Below are positions 43,727 to 54,599 of a stretch of 64,000 nucleotides of DNA, in pieces. Origin of the DNA: Gigaspora margarita (lineage: Eukaryota > Glomeromycota > Glomeromycetes > Diversisporales > Gigasporaceae); NCBI GenBank assembly GCA_009809945.1, contig WTPW01000710.1:191124-255123 (forward strand), written 5' to 3'. Position 1 is the first letter of the stretch. Each line of letters begins with the position of its first letter. Below the pieces are notes generated by a model. That model was not told the origin of the DNA. It worked only from the letters and a program-made list of their open reading frames with translations, and searched no databases. Both the position numbers and the translations under genes were made by a program.

Positions 43727-44723
43727 TTTTTTTTAATTTCAAAGTGCCTGCTTGGGGCATAGGATTTATTCAGTTTACACATCGGAAAATTACACTTGGA
43801 TGAGAGTACAACTAGCCACACGTACACTTTTGGTGTCTAATTTAAGTGGTCTGCTCGAAGGTTCCACACTAGATGCCATACCTGCAACCCAACTATGGGA
43901 ATTGCCTATTTAAACCCTCTGATCTTCAGCTCCTTTGACCAATTTCAACTGTTTCACCAGTATCTGTGATACATATACAGTCAGTCAGAACCTCGGATCA
44001 TTAACTGGCATAGCCCTTAGGACTAGTTTATCCTTGCAGAAAACTTGGTAGAGCAGTTCCTGTCCCATACTGATATTACTTACAATTCAGTAACTTACGC
44101 TATAGCTTTATCTATATACTTGCAATCAGGGCTAACCATTAAACCGCTACCGTTACCTACTTCATGCCCTTGTAAAGTTCGCTCTGACCCCAGTACCCAC
44201 CTCTACCATCCTATCGGTCCTTATACCAGCTTCCCAAACTTCTAAACCAGTTGGCCCAGAAGGGTCAATTAACCTGGCATTAGGTAGCACTATAGTTCTT
44301 TCTTCCCCCTGGTACCTACTTCTATAGTGTAGATTCTTTTTCTCCAGTGCGACTCCAGCGGCCAGGTTGGTGAACCCCCGTCCCTAAGGGTCTTTATTCG
44401 TTCAATATTCTGGCTTCAGTTTCTGATTCTCTGGTTTTGGTAGCACTGTCAAAGATCTTTGCTACCTCCTTACTCGGGACTTGCCAAATGGGTTTCCATT
44501 TCTCCAGTCCCTTGAATTTGTCTGTATAATGATACACAAATATACCCAAAAGCTCCCATTCTAGATGGTGACCAAGGATTACAGGTAATATACCCAACCG
44601 ATCGATGAGACAATAGTTACTGTACTATAGGTTAATTTTCAAAGCATTGCCAGTGGATTTGAACCCTAGACCTGCCGCTTGGAGGTGACAACTTACCAAC
44701 TTCCCTAAGTCGCCACACTCTAT
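43727..44723 (-). mobile_element. SINE, family 1, copy 2
   Basis: The minus strand starts with a tRNA-like head (GGCGACTTAGGGAAGTTGGT) and a B box GGTTCAAATCC (plus 44655-44665), and ends in poly(A). A 17-bp exact repeat AAAAATATACAATATTT flanks it (43710-43726, 44724-44740). Its body shares long blocks with the copy at 3635-4415, for example GAGTACAACTAGCCACAC and GGGAATTGCCTATTTAAACC. About 1.0 kb, 200 bp longer than copy 1. The 66- and 67-codon frames within it are not supported. Confidence 0.88.
44655..44665 (-). promoter_or_regulatory. Pol III B box of SINE family 1 copy 2
   Basis: The minus strand reads GGTTCAAATCC, one base from GGTTCGANTCC, at the expected spacing after the A-box-like CTTAGGGAAGTTGG. 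Confidence 0.75.
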
Positions 44724-45149
44724 AAAAATATACAATATTTATAATTTAAGAACAAATAATTTTAACAAAAATCTCTTTAACAAATTTGTTGTTTTTATTT
44801 AAACTACAATTCTATTAAAGTAGATGTTTATTTAATTTATAATTATAAAAAGTTATAGTACTTGAAAATTTATATATATTCAAAAAATTTAATATTTAAT
44901 ATTATAAAAAGATTAGTTATATATTTTTTAACCAATTAGAATTTATTATACAAAATTAGCCAATTATATTTGATTATATAATTTCAAAATTTGTTATTTT
45001 TAAAAAAATTATATTTAATAAATATTCAATAAATATATTTAGTAAAAATTTTAAATATTCAAATATTCATTTGGTAAAAAAATTAAATATTCAAATATTC
45101 AAACATTCAGTAAATATTTGAATATTATATTTATTAGATTGGACCTCTA

Positions 45150-46576
45150 CTAAAAAATTTACTAAAACAATAAAAAATTTACCTGAAGAACCTATAAAAA
45201 ATAATAAAGAACCTACTAGATAGACACCAAAATGACTAACTTATCAAAAAACCTACTAAAAAACAACAAATTTACTAAAAATAAGGAAAAACCTATAAAT
45301 TTACTGGAAAAACTCAATAAAAACTAACTGTAAAATTTGCAGAAGAATTTACCAAAAAAACAACTGATCAAGAATGATAAACTTACCAAAAGAATCCACA
45401 AAAAAATAATGAATTTACCAAAAAAACTCACAAAAAATAATAGAATTATTGAACTAAAAGAAAAATAATGAATTTACTAGAAACCCTACAAAAAATAATA
45501 ACAAATTTGCTAGAAGAATTTACCAAAAACCAATAAAAAACCTATTAAAATACAAAAAAACCCATAAAAAACAATAAAGAACTAGACAAAATAACTTAAT
45601 GAAAAAACCTATTAAATCACCAAAATAACAAGAAATCTGACAATCTAAGTATGACTTTATGAGTCTCCAACTATGGCTCCAACAATAGCACTAATGATAG
45701 CACCAACTAATAATGCTGCCCGAAACTATTTTGAGCTAATAACCAAAACCGAAACTCCTGAAACTAATCTGAAACTAATCCGAAACTATGACAAAATTCT
45801 GAAACTATGCCAAAGTTCTGAAACTATGCCGAAATTCCGAAAATATACCAAACCTAAATTTATATGTAGAGCATAAAAAAATCTGTCTTATACTTGATTT
45901 AGCATAAACAAACTAGAGTGATGCACTTTCAGACAATCATTTTTCTGATACCATTTACTTATAGCTAATTTTGAAAATTTGTGGGACACTTAAAAATTTT
46001 GCTTATTTCTTGAAACCTTTCAGATTCGTTTTATAAATCTTCTAACTCTTCAAAAACTATATCACTGTCTTTGAAACTTCAATCCAAAAATTGAGATTTG
46101 ATTTCTGAAGAGCTAGATGATTTGTAAGACGAATTTAAAAGGTTTAGTGTCCCACTAATTTTCAAATATAATTACTTCTGACTATTACAACCTCTTTGAT
46201 AATATTCTCCTGATAACCTTCTTTTCTCCCAACAACTCTTTCTTTTACTAACAAACTTCCCTTTCTTCAACAACCTTCACTTCTCTCGATAACCTTTTCT
46301 TTCTCTCTCTTTTTCTAACAACCTTCCCTTTTCCCAACAACCTTCCCTTTTCCTGACAATTTTTAATTTTCTGAACTTTCTCTTTTCCAACACCCTTTCC
46401 CTTCCAAAAACCTCTCTTTCCCTTCCCACTACTATACTCTAACACAAACGCTTTCTTTTTATCATCTTTCAAAACCTTCCCCTACAATTATTCTTAACAC
46501 ATAATTAGTTAGCGGTATATTAAATAGATAATAAAATAAATTAATAAATAAAAAATAATTTAAATAAATTATTAAT
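45150..46576. repeat. A-rich decayed minisatellites and CT-rich tract
   Basis: 45150-45630 holds units like AAAAACCTACTAAAAAACAA. 45660-45860 has CTCCAACAATAGCACTAATG and GAAACTATGCC repeats like those of the 'ACCAATCA' family. 46200-46430 is a CT-rich array of CAACAACCTTCCCTTTTC units. A likely small MITE lies at about 45970-46168, with inverted TTTGAAAATTTGTGGGACAC and TTTGAAAATTAGTGGGACAC. The 67- and 74-codon frames are repeat translations. No gene. Confidence 0.55.
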
Positions 46577-46599
46577 CTTCTGTATCTTGGCTTTCTAGT

Positions 46600-47487
46600 A
46601 TATCTCCACATATTTATGATTCTCTACAAGTATCAACATCTGTTCTTGCATACATGGATGATACTCTATAGATTGCAGAATCTCAACAACAACTAGAAAA
46701 TATCCTTCATACAGCATCTTCATTTTACCAAATGGCTAATATTACAGTCAATCCACAAAAATCTATTCTTGTATCCAATACTATATATACACCTTCTATT
46801 TCTTTTTTAAGCTACAGTATTCAATGCAAACCTCCTACAACACCTTTTAAATTTCTTGGGTACTGGTTTTCTACTTCTCCAAAATCTACAATACAGTCTA
46901 AACTAATTATTCAAGAAGCTTATGAGCTTATCAATACACTTGATACTAAACAAATTACTGATAAGCAAGCATGCTATATTATTAACAATGTTATTATACC
47001 TATTCTTGAGTACCGCATTCACAACACAATTCTTTCTTATTCAATATGCAACAAAATCCCTTCTAAATATCTTACTGTTGCTAAACACAAAGCAAGGCTA
47101 GCCAAAAATACACCTAATAGCACTATGCTTAACCACAATATATATGGAATTAAAAACATTTGGGATATACAATTACAACACCACCTTTCTACCTTCTTGC
47201 TTAGACTTAACAATCCACATTTACTTGGTAGCAGTATACATATTCGATTACAACAATTACAAAACAATCTATGGTCTACAACTAACATACTACAACACCC
47301 TAACCCTATCATTGATGGCCCCAACAAATACTCTACTACTTTCAAATTAATTCAACTCCTTAATCACTTAGAAACTTCTATATCTGCACATACTGAAATT
47401 TTACGTCCATTTACTATTAATCTACCCTATACTCCACTTGAATCCCTTTTGCACTATCATCCCCAATATACAACATTTAAACGCTAA
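46600..47487 (+). pseudogene. LINE 2 reverse transcriptase C-terminal half and connection
   Basis: It contains the catalytic VLAYMDDTL at about 46645, followed by a TAG at 46669 where LINE 3 has Trp (DDTLWIALSQ). It then reads open for 251 codons: ITVNPQKSILV, FKFLGYWFST (thumb entry), TDKQACYIINNVIIPILEYR and VAKHKARLAKNTPN. The frame ends at a TAA (47485-47487) where LINE 3 has Gln. Both stops are single transitions, so the copy is young. Confidence 0.85.
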
Positions 47488-48621
47488 TTGCGCTCAAAGC
47501 ATATTTTATTTTTAGAGCAACTTACTTCTTATGATAATACAACTCTCTTGTCTTGGTCACACATTTCTCCTAGAATTCTTAATCTTATTCCAGGCAAAAT
47601 ACCCAATTGGTTTCTAACACTTGAAAACAAAATTCTTTCTAATACTACTACTCGTTATATCTGCTCTTCTTTACAACTCTCTAATATTAATTCACTTTCA
47701 TTTCAAACTGGTCACTTTAATCCTAAATCCAAACCTTGGCTTATTTCCTATTCTGATCAAGAAATTATAATCGGAAAAGCTCGACGATTCAACAATACTA
47801 CTAATACTATTTCTATAACATATTGGAATATACAAAGTGATTATAGTATTACATCTCTTTATCCTACTCCTGATATACACTGCACTCCCTGCTCTGGATG
47901 CCCTCTTAATTCCAATAGGATCCAGAATACCTGTACTTTAGATATATCAGCTACTCTATCTACTAAATTCTTGGGTAGAAAAACCTATACTCAACTTACA
48001 AACAAACTCCAACTTAATGCTAATCATCTTGATCTGTTATATTCTATTGCATCCTGCCATTTTATCAATACTCCTCCTCTACCCCAAATCATAATACACA
48101 ATAACCCTATTCTAGATATTTTTCTAACTTCTTTAGCTACTACAAAACTCCAATCTATAGCACAATCTAACTCCCTACTTTCAAATTTTTGCTTCTATAC
48201 TGATGGTTCTGTTATTAATATCTCCAATCCACGATGCTCCATGGGAATTGCATGGATTCAAGTCTTCAATAACAATATTTCTCACTCTTTCTCTGCACAA
48301 ATTCAAAACTGGCCATCTTCATACAAAGCTGAATTAATTGCTATACTATCTGCAATTTGTACTTGCCCTCAAAACAGCAATATAGACATATATACTGATT
48401 CCCAATCCATTATTTCAAAGTACAACACACTTATTTCAAACACACAAAATTACAACAAACTATATTTTTATAATTACTGGCCTATTTGGCATACTCTTCT
48501 TAACCTTATTAAATCATATTCATTTAATATTACACTACACAAAGTACAAGCACATAGCAATAATGAATACAACAATAAAGCTGATGAACTTGCAAAAAAC
48601 CATTCTTTTCACCTATTCTAG
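47488..48621 (+). pseudogene. LINE 2 connection and RNase H domain
   Basis: In frame with the preceding piece across the 47485 stop. The first ~230 residues are connection sequence (FLEQLTSYDNTTLLSWSHIS, CTPCSGCPLNSN). From about residue 235 comes a complete RNase H: FYTDGS (Asp), SYKAELIAIL (Glu), IDIYTDSQS (Asp), VQAHSNN and NKADELAKN (Asp), so all four catalytic acidic residues are present. RNase H removes the RNA template after first-strand synthesis. The frame ends at 48621, where LINE 3 continues, suggesting a frameshift. The ATG at 47488+ is internal; this is part of one polyprotein, not a separate gene. Confidence 0.88.
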
Positions 48622-49556
48622 AATTTCAGCCTCATAATATTTACAACCCTTCTTTCACTTTTATCTACAAAAAACATAACATTGAACAACCAACACGTCA
48701 TGCATTAAAAAACATTTGTAATGCACATACTATTGCTATGTGGTCCTCCTAGCACAGAATTCAACAAATTATTCCTTTTTCTCAACAAATTGATTGGAAT
48801 GCAACTTGGTTATATCTTAATCATAACTACAAGCATACTTATAATTACACTAACTTTCAACTCTGTCTCAAAAATCATTTCGAATTAAATGTATGCTATA
48901 TATGCTTCCTACACTTTTCTATTTTCTTTCTACAAACCCTTCTTTCCATATACACCCAACTTGTATTACATGCAATCAAACTGATCACTAACTCCACTAG
49001 TTACTCTGCCCAGATTCAAATAATATATTAAACATTATTCAAAATACAATCCAAAATTTCTCCTTTTCAGACTTATCAGATATATCATCTACAGAAATAC
49101 AGCAACTACGTAACAACCTTATAACACACCACTGCTTTTCCCCTACACAATCTACATCTTTTAATACTATAACCTTTTATACTACAATTCAAGGCTTTAT
49201 TCCTATATCACTTATTAATACTATATCTCAATATACCTCTTACAAAAATGCATCTAATAGTATTATTAAACTTCTCTTGCTTATTTCACAAAAAACTTAT
49301 GAACAGTTATGGAAACCATACTGTACAAAACTTGCACATTGGAAAACCTCACAAGATTTATTACAACAACCTTCTCAATCTGTATCTATTAAATCTCTAT
49401 GCATATCCTCTCGCAACAGAGCTCTATATACTTATAATTGTATATGTGGTCTACTAGACCAATTACATGAAAATAATACTAATACCTGCCCACCTATTGG
49501 GCTAGCACTTAGAAAAATAGATATAATTAGATCAAATATAGCTTTTCTACTAACTT
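48622..49556 (+). pseudogene. LINE 2 zinc-motif and C-terminal domain
   Basis: Needs at least two frame changes. IAMWSS is followed by a TAG at 48750 (Gln in LINE 3), then DWNATWLYLNHNYK. The zinc-ligand region is split between frames (CYICF near 48890; CITCNQTDH near 48970). The last frame (from about 49040) reads FSFSDLSDISSTEIQQL, ISQKTYEQLWKPYC and SSRNRALYTYNCI up to the stop at 49556. LINE 3 has the same order. The domain's role is unknown; zinc motifs here probably bind nucleic acid. Confidence 0.75.
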
Positions 49557-49759
49557 AATTCTCTATATCCAAATCTAGGTGAGTTTTAACCACTCTAGTA
49601 GGTTTAGGTTGCAGATAATTTAGATAGAATTAGTTTATCTATAGTCTGAGTCTTAACTCTTGTATAATAATTTGTAATTTGAGAAACCCCTTGAGGAATT
49701 TTACACATTTTATTAATAAAGATAAAGGCAAAACCTCACCTTAACAACAAAAAAAAAAA

Positions 49760-50154
49760 NNNNNNNNNNNNNNNNNNNNNNNNNNNNNNNNNNNNNNNNN
49801 NNNNNNNNNNNNNNNNNNNNNNNNNNNNNNNNNNNNNNNNNNNNNNNNNNNNNNNNNNNNNNNNNNNNNNNNNNNNNNNNNNNNNNNNNNNNNNNNNNNN
49901 NNNNNNNNNNNNNNNNNNNNNNNNNNNNNNNNNNNNNNNNNNNNNNNNNNNNNNNNNNNNNNNNNNNNNNNNNNNNNNNNNNNNNNNNNNNNNNNNNNNN
50001 NNNNNNNNNNNNNNNNNNNNNNNNNNNNNNNNNNNNNNNNNNNNNNNNNNNNNNNNNNNNNNNNNNNNNNNNNNNNNNNNNNNNNNNNNNNNNNNNNNNN
50101 NNNNNNNNNNNNNNNNNNNNNNNNNNNNNNNNNNNNNNNNNNNNNNNNNNNNNN
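49760..50154. other. Assembly gap (395 N)
   Basis: Unsequenced, immediately after the LINE 2 poly(A) run. The ORFs crossing it are artefacts. Confidence 1.
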
Positions 50155-50625
50155 TAGATCACTTATCATATGATTTTGGTGGTACAAATGATTTTATATA
50201 GAAATTAGAAATATGCTACTAATAAAACTTTTTATAATAACATTTAATTTTTGTTAAAATTTTTGTAATTTGTAGATTAAAACATGCTCTTTCTAATGAT
50301 ATAAATTTTAATAATAAAATATTTTTAAAAAAATATACTTGTATATATGGTAAATTTCTCCGTAGTCAATCCAAATTCTCCGTAGTTACACAAAATAGCA
50401 TATAATCATCATATGATTTTTTGTAAACAAATAGTGATACCCCATCTTCAAGTACATGTTTCTCAATAAATATTTAACCAATATTACTGATTTTACCACC
50501 ATTAGAATCAGAAAAATCTATTCTACAACCTTTATTATAAATTTAAAATAATTTGCTTAATAAATTTTTTTTAATTTTAAAAAGAAAAAATTTGTACCAC
50601 AAAAATCATATGATAAATGATCTTC
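50155..50625. mobile_element. MITE with ATCATATGATTTT ends
   Basis: AGATCACTTATCATATGATT at 50156 matches the inverted AGATCATTTATCATATGATT near 50620, both followed by TTGGTGGTACAAAT-like sequence. About 470 bp, no coding. The left edge touches the gap, so the target duplication is unknown. Confidence 0.65.
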
Positions 50626-50864
50626 GTATCCTCTACCCTTAAAGATTGAATAATACACTTATTTATATGATCATTATTATAAATTATTTTAGAGAATTAC
50701 TATGCTTAACTAGGGGGAATTTCTCTCCTGGTTATACAGATCAGATCATGATCTACACATAAGTATCTTTTTTTTTATATCATTTTTTTTATTTTTTTCC
50801 TCTAGTGTCTTCGCTTTGGTACTTTACACAGCTTCTTGAAGTCTTCGTATACTAGAGCTGTGGC

Positions 50865-51520
50865 TTGGTGTCACTATATGTTTGAGCCATCCGTTACTTG
50901 GTATCGTTGTATAGTAAATCCATTTGTCGTCACTTGTATGTTGGTGTCGTGTAATGGTGCTTTTATTCATAGGTCATTATTGTGCTTCCGGTGTTTTTCT
51001 TCATATACTAGTGCCTTCATACTTTGTAATTGTCGGTGTTACTGTTAGTTTCATGTTGCTATTTTGGCATCACTGCTAATGTCATTTATGGGGCATTACT
51101 TTTTTTTTGTCTGTGTCTTTTTATTCACTATGTTTTTTACTAACTGCTTATTTGTTTGCCGCTGGGTTAATATATTTGTTAGTGTTGGCTTGGTGTTATC
51201 ATATGTTGGAGCAGTCACTTGGTATCATTGCATATTAGTAATTGTGATTCGGTTTGTATGAAGGTATCGTCACTTGTATGTTGTTGCCATTGTACGAATA
51301 GTTTTATTTGTATGATAGTGTCGTGCTGCTGGTATTTTCGTTAGTATACTGGTACCTTCATAATTGTCAGTGTTGCTGTTAGTTTCATATTCCATTTTGG
51401 CGTTACTGCTGATGTCATTTATGGAGAGTACTTTTTTTTTGTTTGTATCATTTCGTTCATCTTGTTCTTTACTAACTGCTTGTTTATTTACTGCTGGATT
51501 AATGTATTTGTTAGTGCTGT
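50865..51520. repeat. Tandem duplication, ~330-bp unit
   Basis: Two diverged copies share in order GGCTTGGTGT, CACTTGGTATC, GTCACTTGTATGTTG, CATACTAGTGCCTTCAT/TATACTGGTACCTTCAT, GTTACTGTTAGTTTCAT, GATGTCATTTATGG and TTTACTAACTGCTT. Divergence shows it is real and not an assembly overlap. Confidence 0.8.
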
Positions 51521-51605
51521 AGCTTTGTTTTATCTTATATTGGCATGTCACTTGGAAATTTAGCTGCTGTGAATTTATTGTCGAGTTGGTATCATTTGGT
51601 TTAGG

Positions 51606-51902
51606 GTTGTGAGTTAAAGATAGAGTAAGAATAAATTAGAACATGAGTTGGAATTTAGTAGGGTAAATACGAACATGGGTTATAGGTTAGGTAAGATTTG
51701 GGGTTGCGTGTTAAGATTAGAATAAGGATAAATTAAGATGCGAGATAGAATTTAGAATAAGGGTAAATATGGATATGGGTTATAAGTTAGGGTAAGGTTT
51801 AGTATTGTGAGTTAAAGATTAGGGTAAGGATAAATTAGGATGCAAGATATAATTTAGAGTAAGAGTAAATACGAATGCAAGTTATAGGTTAGGGTAAGGT
51901 TT
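51606..51902. repeat. Three ~98-bp tandem units with TTAGGGTAAGG motifs
   Basis: Units start near 51606, 51703 and 51803, each containing GAGTTAAAGATTAG, GATAAATTAGGATGC, GGGTAAATACGAA and GGGTTATAGGTTAGG variants. Confidence 0.85.
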
Positions 51903-52212
51903 TGGACAGAGTTAGTGGATATATTATATATGTAACGAAATATAAATATGATACAATAATTAAATAACAATAATATAATAAATATATAAATAGTTATAAT
52001 ATAATAAAATTTAAATTTTATATAAAATCGATCTTGCAATATTATTGGTCAATATGCAGATCATGTAACAGGGAAATTTCTCCTGGTTAAGATTAGCAAT
52101 TCTCATTATTTATTGTTATTTATCTTTTTTGTTTTTTTTTTGGTTTTATTTAATTTTAATTTTTTTTCAGTTTTTTAATTATTTTTATTTTTTTTAAATT
52201 ATATAATATTTT

Positions 52213-52243
<31 letters not shown>

Positions 52244-52495
52244 TATTTATTTGTTTTTTTTTTGTTTTTTCTATGCGTAATAGGTTGTTATGGGTGAATT
52301 AAGGTCAGTTGGGTAGATAATGGGTGAAAATGGATCTTTTAGAATAAAGAGTGGGGTAGATGGATCTTTTACAGTTAAAAAAGTGAGGCAAATGGATCTT
52401 TTATGAGTGGAAGAGTAGCGTGATGGATGTTTTAGATGAGTAAGGTTTGTGGGGTGTGCACATGGCAGGTAAATTTCCAGTTATTCCTTACTATG

Positions 52496-53663
52496 GAAAT
52501 AACCCACTATTGATATATGTGCTAGAGATATGATTTAAGGAAATTTGATTTTGTGCTGTAAATAAACTAATACGTGAGACAAAATTTAGAGATAGAGCAT
52601 GTATTCAGTATATTAATGCAAATTTATGTAGCAGGCCAGTTTCAGAGTTTTAGTACAGTTTTAGAGTATTGGTTAGTTTTGGGTCTTTAGGCAAGTTTTG
52701 GCCAAGAAGGTCATGTCCGAAACTGGTAATATCAGTTTCAGTTTTGGTCAATCTAAAACTATATAGTTTCAGGCAGCATCATTAGCACCTTTATAACAGC
52801 TCCAACAATGACTCTAGTAATAACTTTAATGAAGATTTGAAATAACAAAAAACAATATTACATTAAAAAAACCCCCCAGATTATCTATATTTAAAAAATG
52901 ATTGGCCAATCAACTATGGTGATCGGTCATTTTATCCTAGTATTAAATGAAATCTACAAAAAAAAAAGTTAGCANCAAAAAAAAAAAAACAAAGAAACAA
53001 ATAGAAACTAATATTTATTCTAATGATGTACTATATATAAGATCCTTCAAAATAGGTCTACAATGAATTAGATCCAGAAGCAGATGCAAGTTTTTTCAAA
53101 TAACTAGACTATCTTAAAATGTGCATGCTTTTAGATTTACCCAGATCTCAATTTAAAGAGCATCTATAAATAATATTATATACCCATACATAGTAGCTCT
53201 TGATTTTCTTCTAGATTATATAAAAAAAATTTTAAAATTCATATGTTTATATATAAAATTTTACAAAAACTTGAATATATTATGATATAGTGATCTGATT
53301 TGGATGATTTTGGTACTATTCAATTCATCTTTATGAAATGAATCCAATAATAACAAAATTATTTTATTTGGACTACTGGATTAAAAGTTATTCACAAAAA
53401 ACTAGTGTGGGATTCAGATAACAATTTGGATATCTGAATTAATATCTGTTTCAAAAAATGTCCATTCAGATATTCTTCTAAATTGAAATATTAGAATCTG
53501 AATATCCATCCAGATGTATCCAGATTTTATATATAAATTCACAATATTGTATATTCTTTGAATATATTTGTATTTAAATTATATAACACATACAAGTATT
53601 TTATAAACTATTGATATACTATTAGATTCAAGCTGAATTTAGCCCTATGTATTGATGATAGTC
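52496..53663. other. Mostly unassigned; right end of an 'ACCAATCA'-type repeat
   Basis: 52680-52960 contains GGTCAATCTAAAACTATATAGT, GCTCCAACAATGACTCTAG and ATTGGCCAATCA...CATTTTATCCTAG, resembling the right ends of the elements at 19690 and 25972. 52960-53660 is AT-rich with nothing recognisable. Confidence 0.4.
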
Positions 53664-53671
53664 ACACTAGG

Positions 53672-53786
53672 TAGAATTGTTAATGGAGTACTCCAGGCAT
53701 TAATAAAATATATAACCCGCTTCTGGAGTGCTCCAAAGTGGGTTATATATTTTATTATTGACTAGAGTACTCTATTAACAACTCTA
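53672..53786. mobile_element. 115-bp palindromic hAT MITE
   Basis: Ends TAGAATTGTTAATGGAGTAC and TAGAGTTGTTAATAGAGTAC (inverted) are flanked by ACACTAGG (53664-53671) and ACGCTAGG (53787-53794), an 8-bp duplication with one transition. The arms pair over most of the element (AATAAAATATATAACCC on both sides). Confidence 0.88.
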
Positions 53787-54054
53787 ACGCTAGGGTTATT
53801 ATCATAAGCATAATCTGATTTGTGGCTTATTTGAAATTGAGGCTTATATAAAAAGGTAATAGCATATGATCATATGCAGTAGAGATTAAAAATATATGGT
53901 AGAGATTATAAAAATGCATGTAGAAGTAAATAGAAAATCTCAGTGCTTTCCTGTTTTGCTAGTCTTGTCACTTGTTCTCTTTGATATCCGATATAATCTA
54001 GCTTTCATACCTCTCACTCTTTCTTATTCATTGCACCTAGTGCCCTGCTTGTTG

Positions 54055-54599
54055 TTATATGAAATAAGTTGAATGTGCTATGCTATAAAGTGAGCTTAAA
54101 CTTGCTATTTTACCAAGTTGAATATTCTATATCATAGCATGGGCTCGAACTCACTATTTTACTGAGTTGAATGCACTATACCATAATATGAGCTCGAACT
54201 TACTATTAGGGGAGTGACAAAAATCAGATGATTTTTTAGGGGGGGAGGGGGTAAAAAAAGTTGAAATTACATATAAGAACCTGACTGTATATATATTAAA
54301 AAAGAGGAAGGAGGTAGACCTCTGATAAAAAATAATCAGGTGATTAATGACACGGCCCTTATAAAAATTGATGTGGATGTACCAAGTTGAATGTGCCACA
54401 CCATAGTGGGCTCAAACTCACTGTTATAAAAATTGATGTGTATATACCAAGTTAGAATATGCCACACCATAGCATGGGCTCGAACTCACTGTTATAAAAA
54501 TTGAACTGAGTTGAATGTGCTGCACTATAGCATAAGCTCAAACTTGCTGTTTAAAAATAGATATTGTATATAATGAGTTAAATGTACTGCACTATAAGC
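54055..54599. repeat. Tandem array with GGGCTCGAACTCACT units
   Basis: At least six ~60-75 bp units of the form GTTGAATGTGCCACACCATA then GCATGGGCTCGAACTCACTG then TATAAAAATTGA. It resumes after the hAT insertion at about 55550-55610. The GGCTCGAACTCAC core resembles a Pol III B box, but each unit lacks a plausible A box at the right distance. Confidence 0.75.
54209..54358. mobile_element. 150-bp MITE, TTA target, copy 2
   Basis: TTA at 54206-54208 and 54359-54361. Ends GGGGAGTGACAAAAATCAGA and GGGCCGTGTCATTAATCACC (inverted). It is in opposite orientation to the copy at 25730-25877 and closely similar throughout. It lies inside one unit of the tandem array. The 81-codon minus-strand frame across it is not a gene. 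Confidence 0.85.

Larger units (their letters stand above)
43558..45149. mobile_element. hAT-like element rich in AAATATTC, split by a SINE
   Basis: TAGAGGTCTTAATTG at 43558 and the inverted TAGAGGTCCAATCTAAT at 45149 bound sequence rich in AAATATTCAAATATTCATT on both sides of the SINE (43620-43705 and 45015-45120). TAGAGGTC is hAT-like, but no clear 8-bp duplication was found. Confidence 0.5.
46577..49759 (+). mobile_element. LINE 2, 5'-truncated, best preserved
   Basis: It begins inside RT (SVSWLSSISPHIYDSLQ just before the YxDD box), continues through connection, RNase H, zinc and C-terminal regions, then a 3' UTR (49557-49745) and a poly(A) that runs into the gap at 49760, so the target duplication cannot be seen. 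5' truncation is the usual outcome of incomplete reverse transcription. Apart from three nonsense codons and frameshifts after 48621 the coding frame is long and clean. The 3' UTR shares TAGGTGAG...CTCTAGTAGGTTTAGG with LINE 3 (inverted) at about 58710-58740. Confidence 0.9.
50626..52495. repeat. Non-coding region of tandem repeats
   Basis: GGAATTTCTCTCCTGGTTA at about 50710 recurs as GAAATTTCTCCTGGTTA near 52073, suggesting related element ends. Between them lie a ~330-bp tandem duplication (50865-51520), a ~98-bp triplication (51606-51902) and, further on, GGATCTTTTA repeats at 52330-52420. Small frames at 50836, 51064 and 51270 are translations of the duplicated unit; no protein family is recognisable. 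Confidence 0.5.

Noticed and set aside
49713..50187. ORFs of 148-149 codons on the minus strand
   Set aside because: They consist of the assembly gap.
51606..51902. Telomeric repeat array (TTAGGGTAAGG)
   Set aside because: The true period is about 98 bp with TTAGGG only as part of a longer unit.
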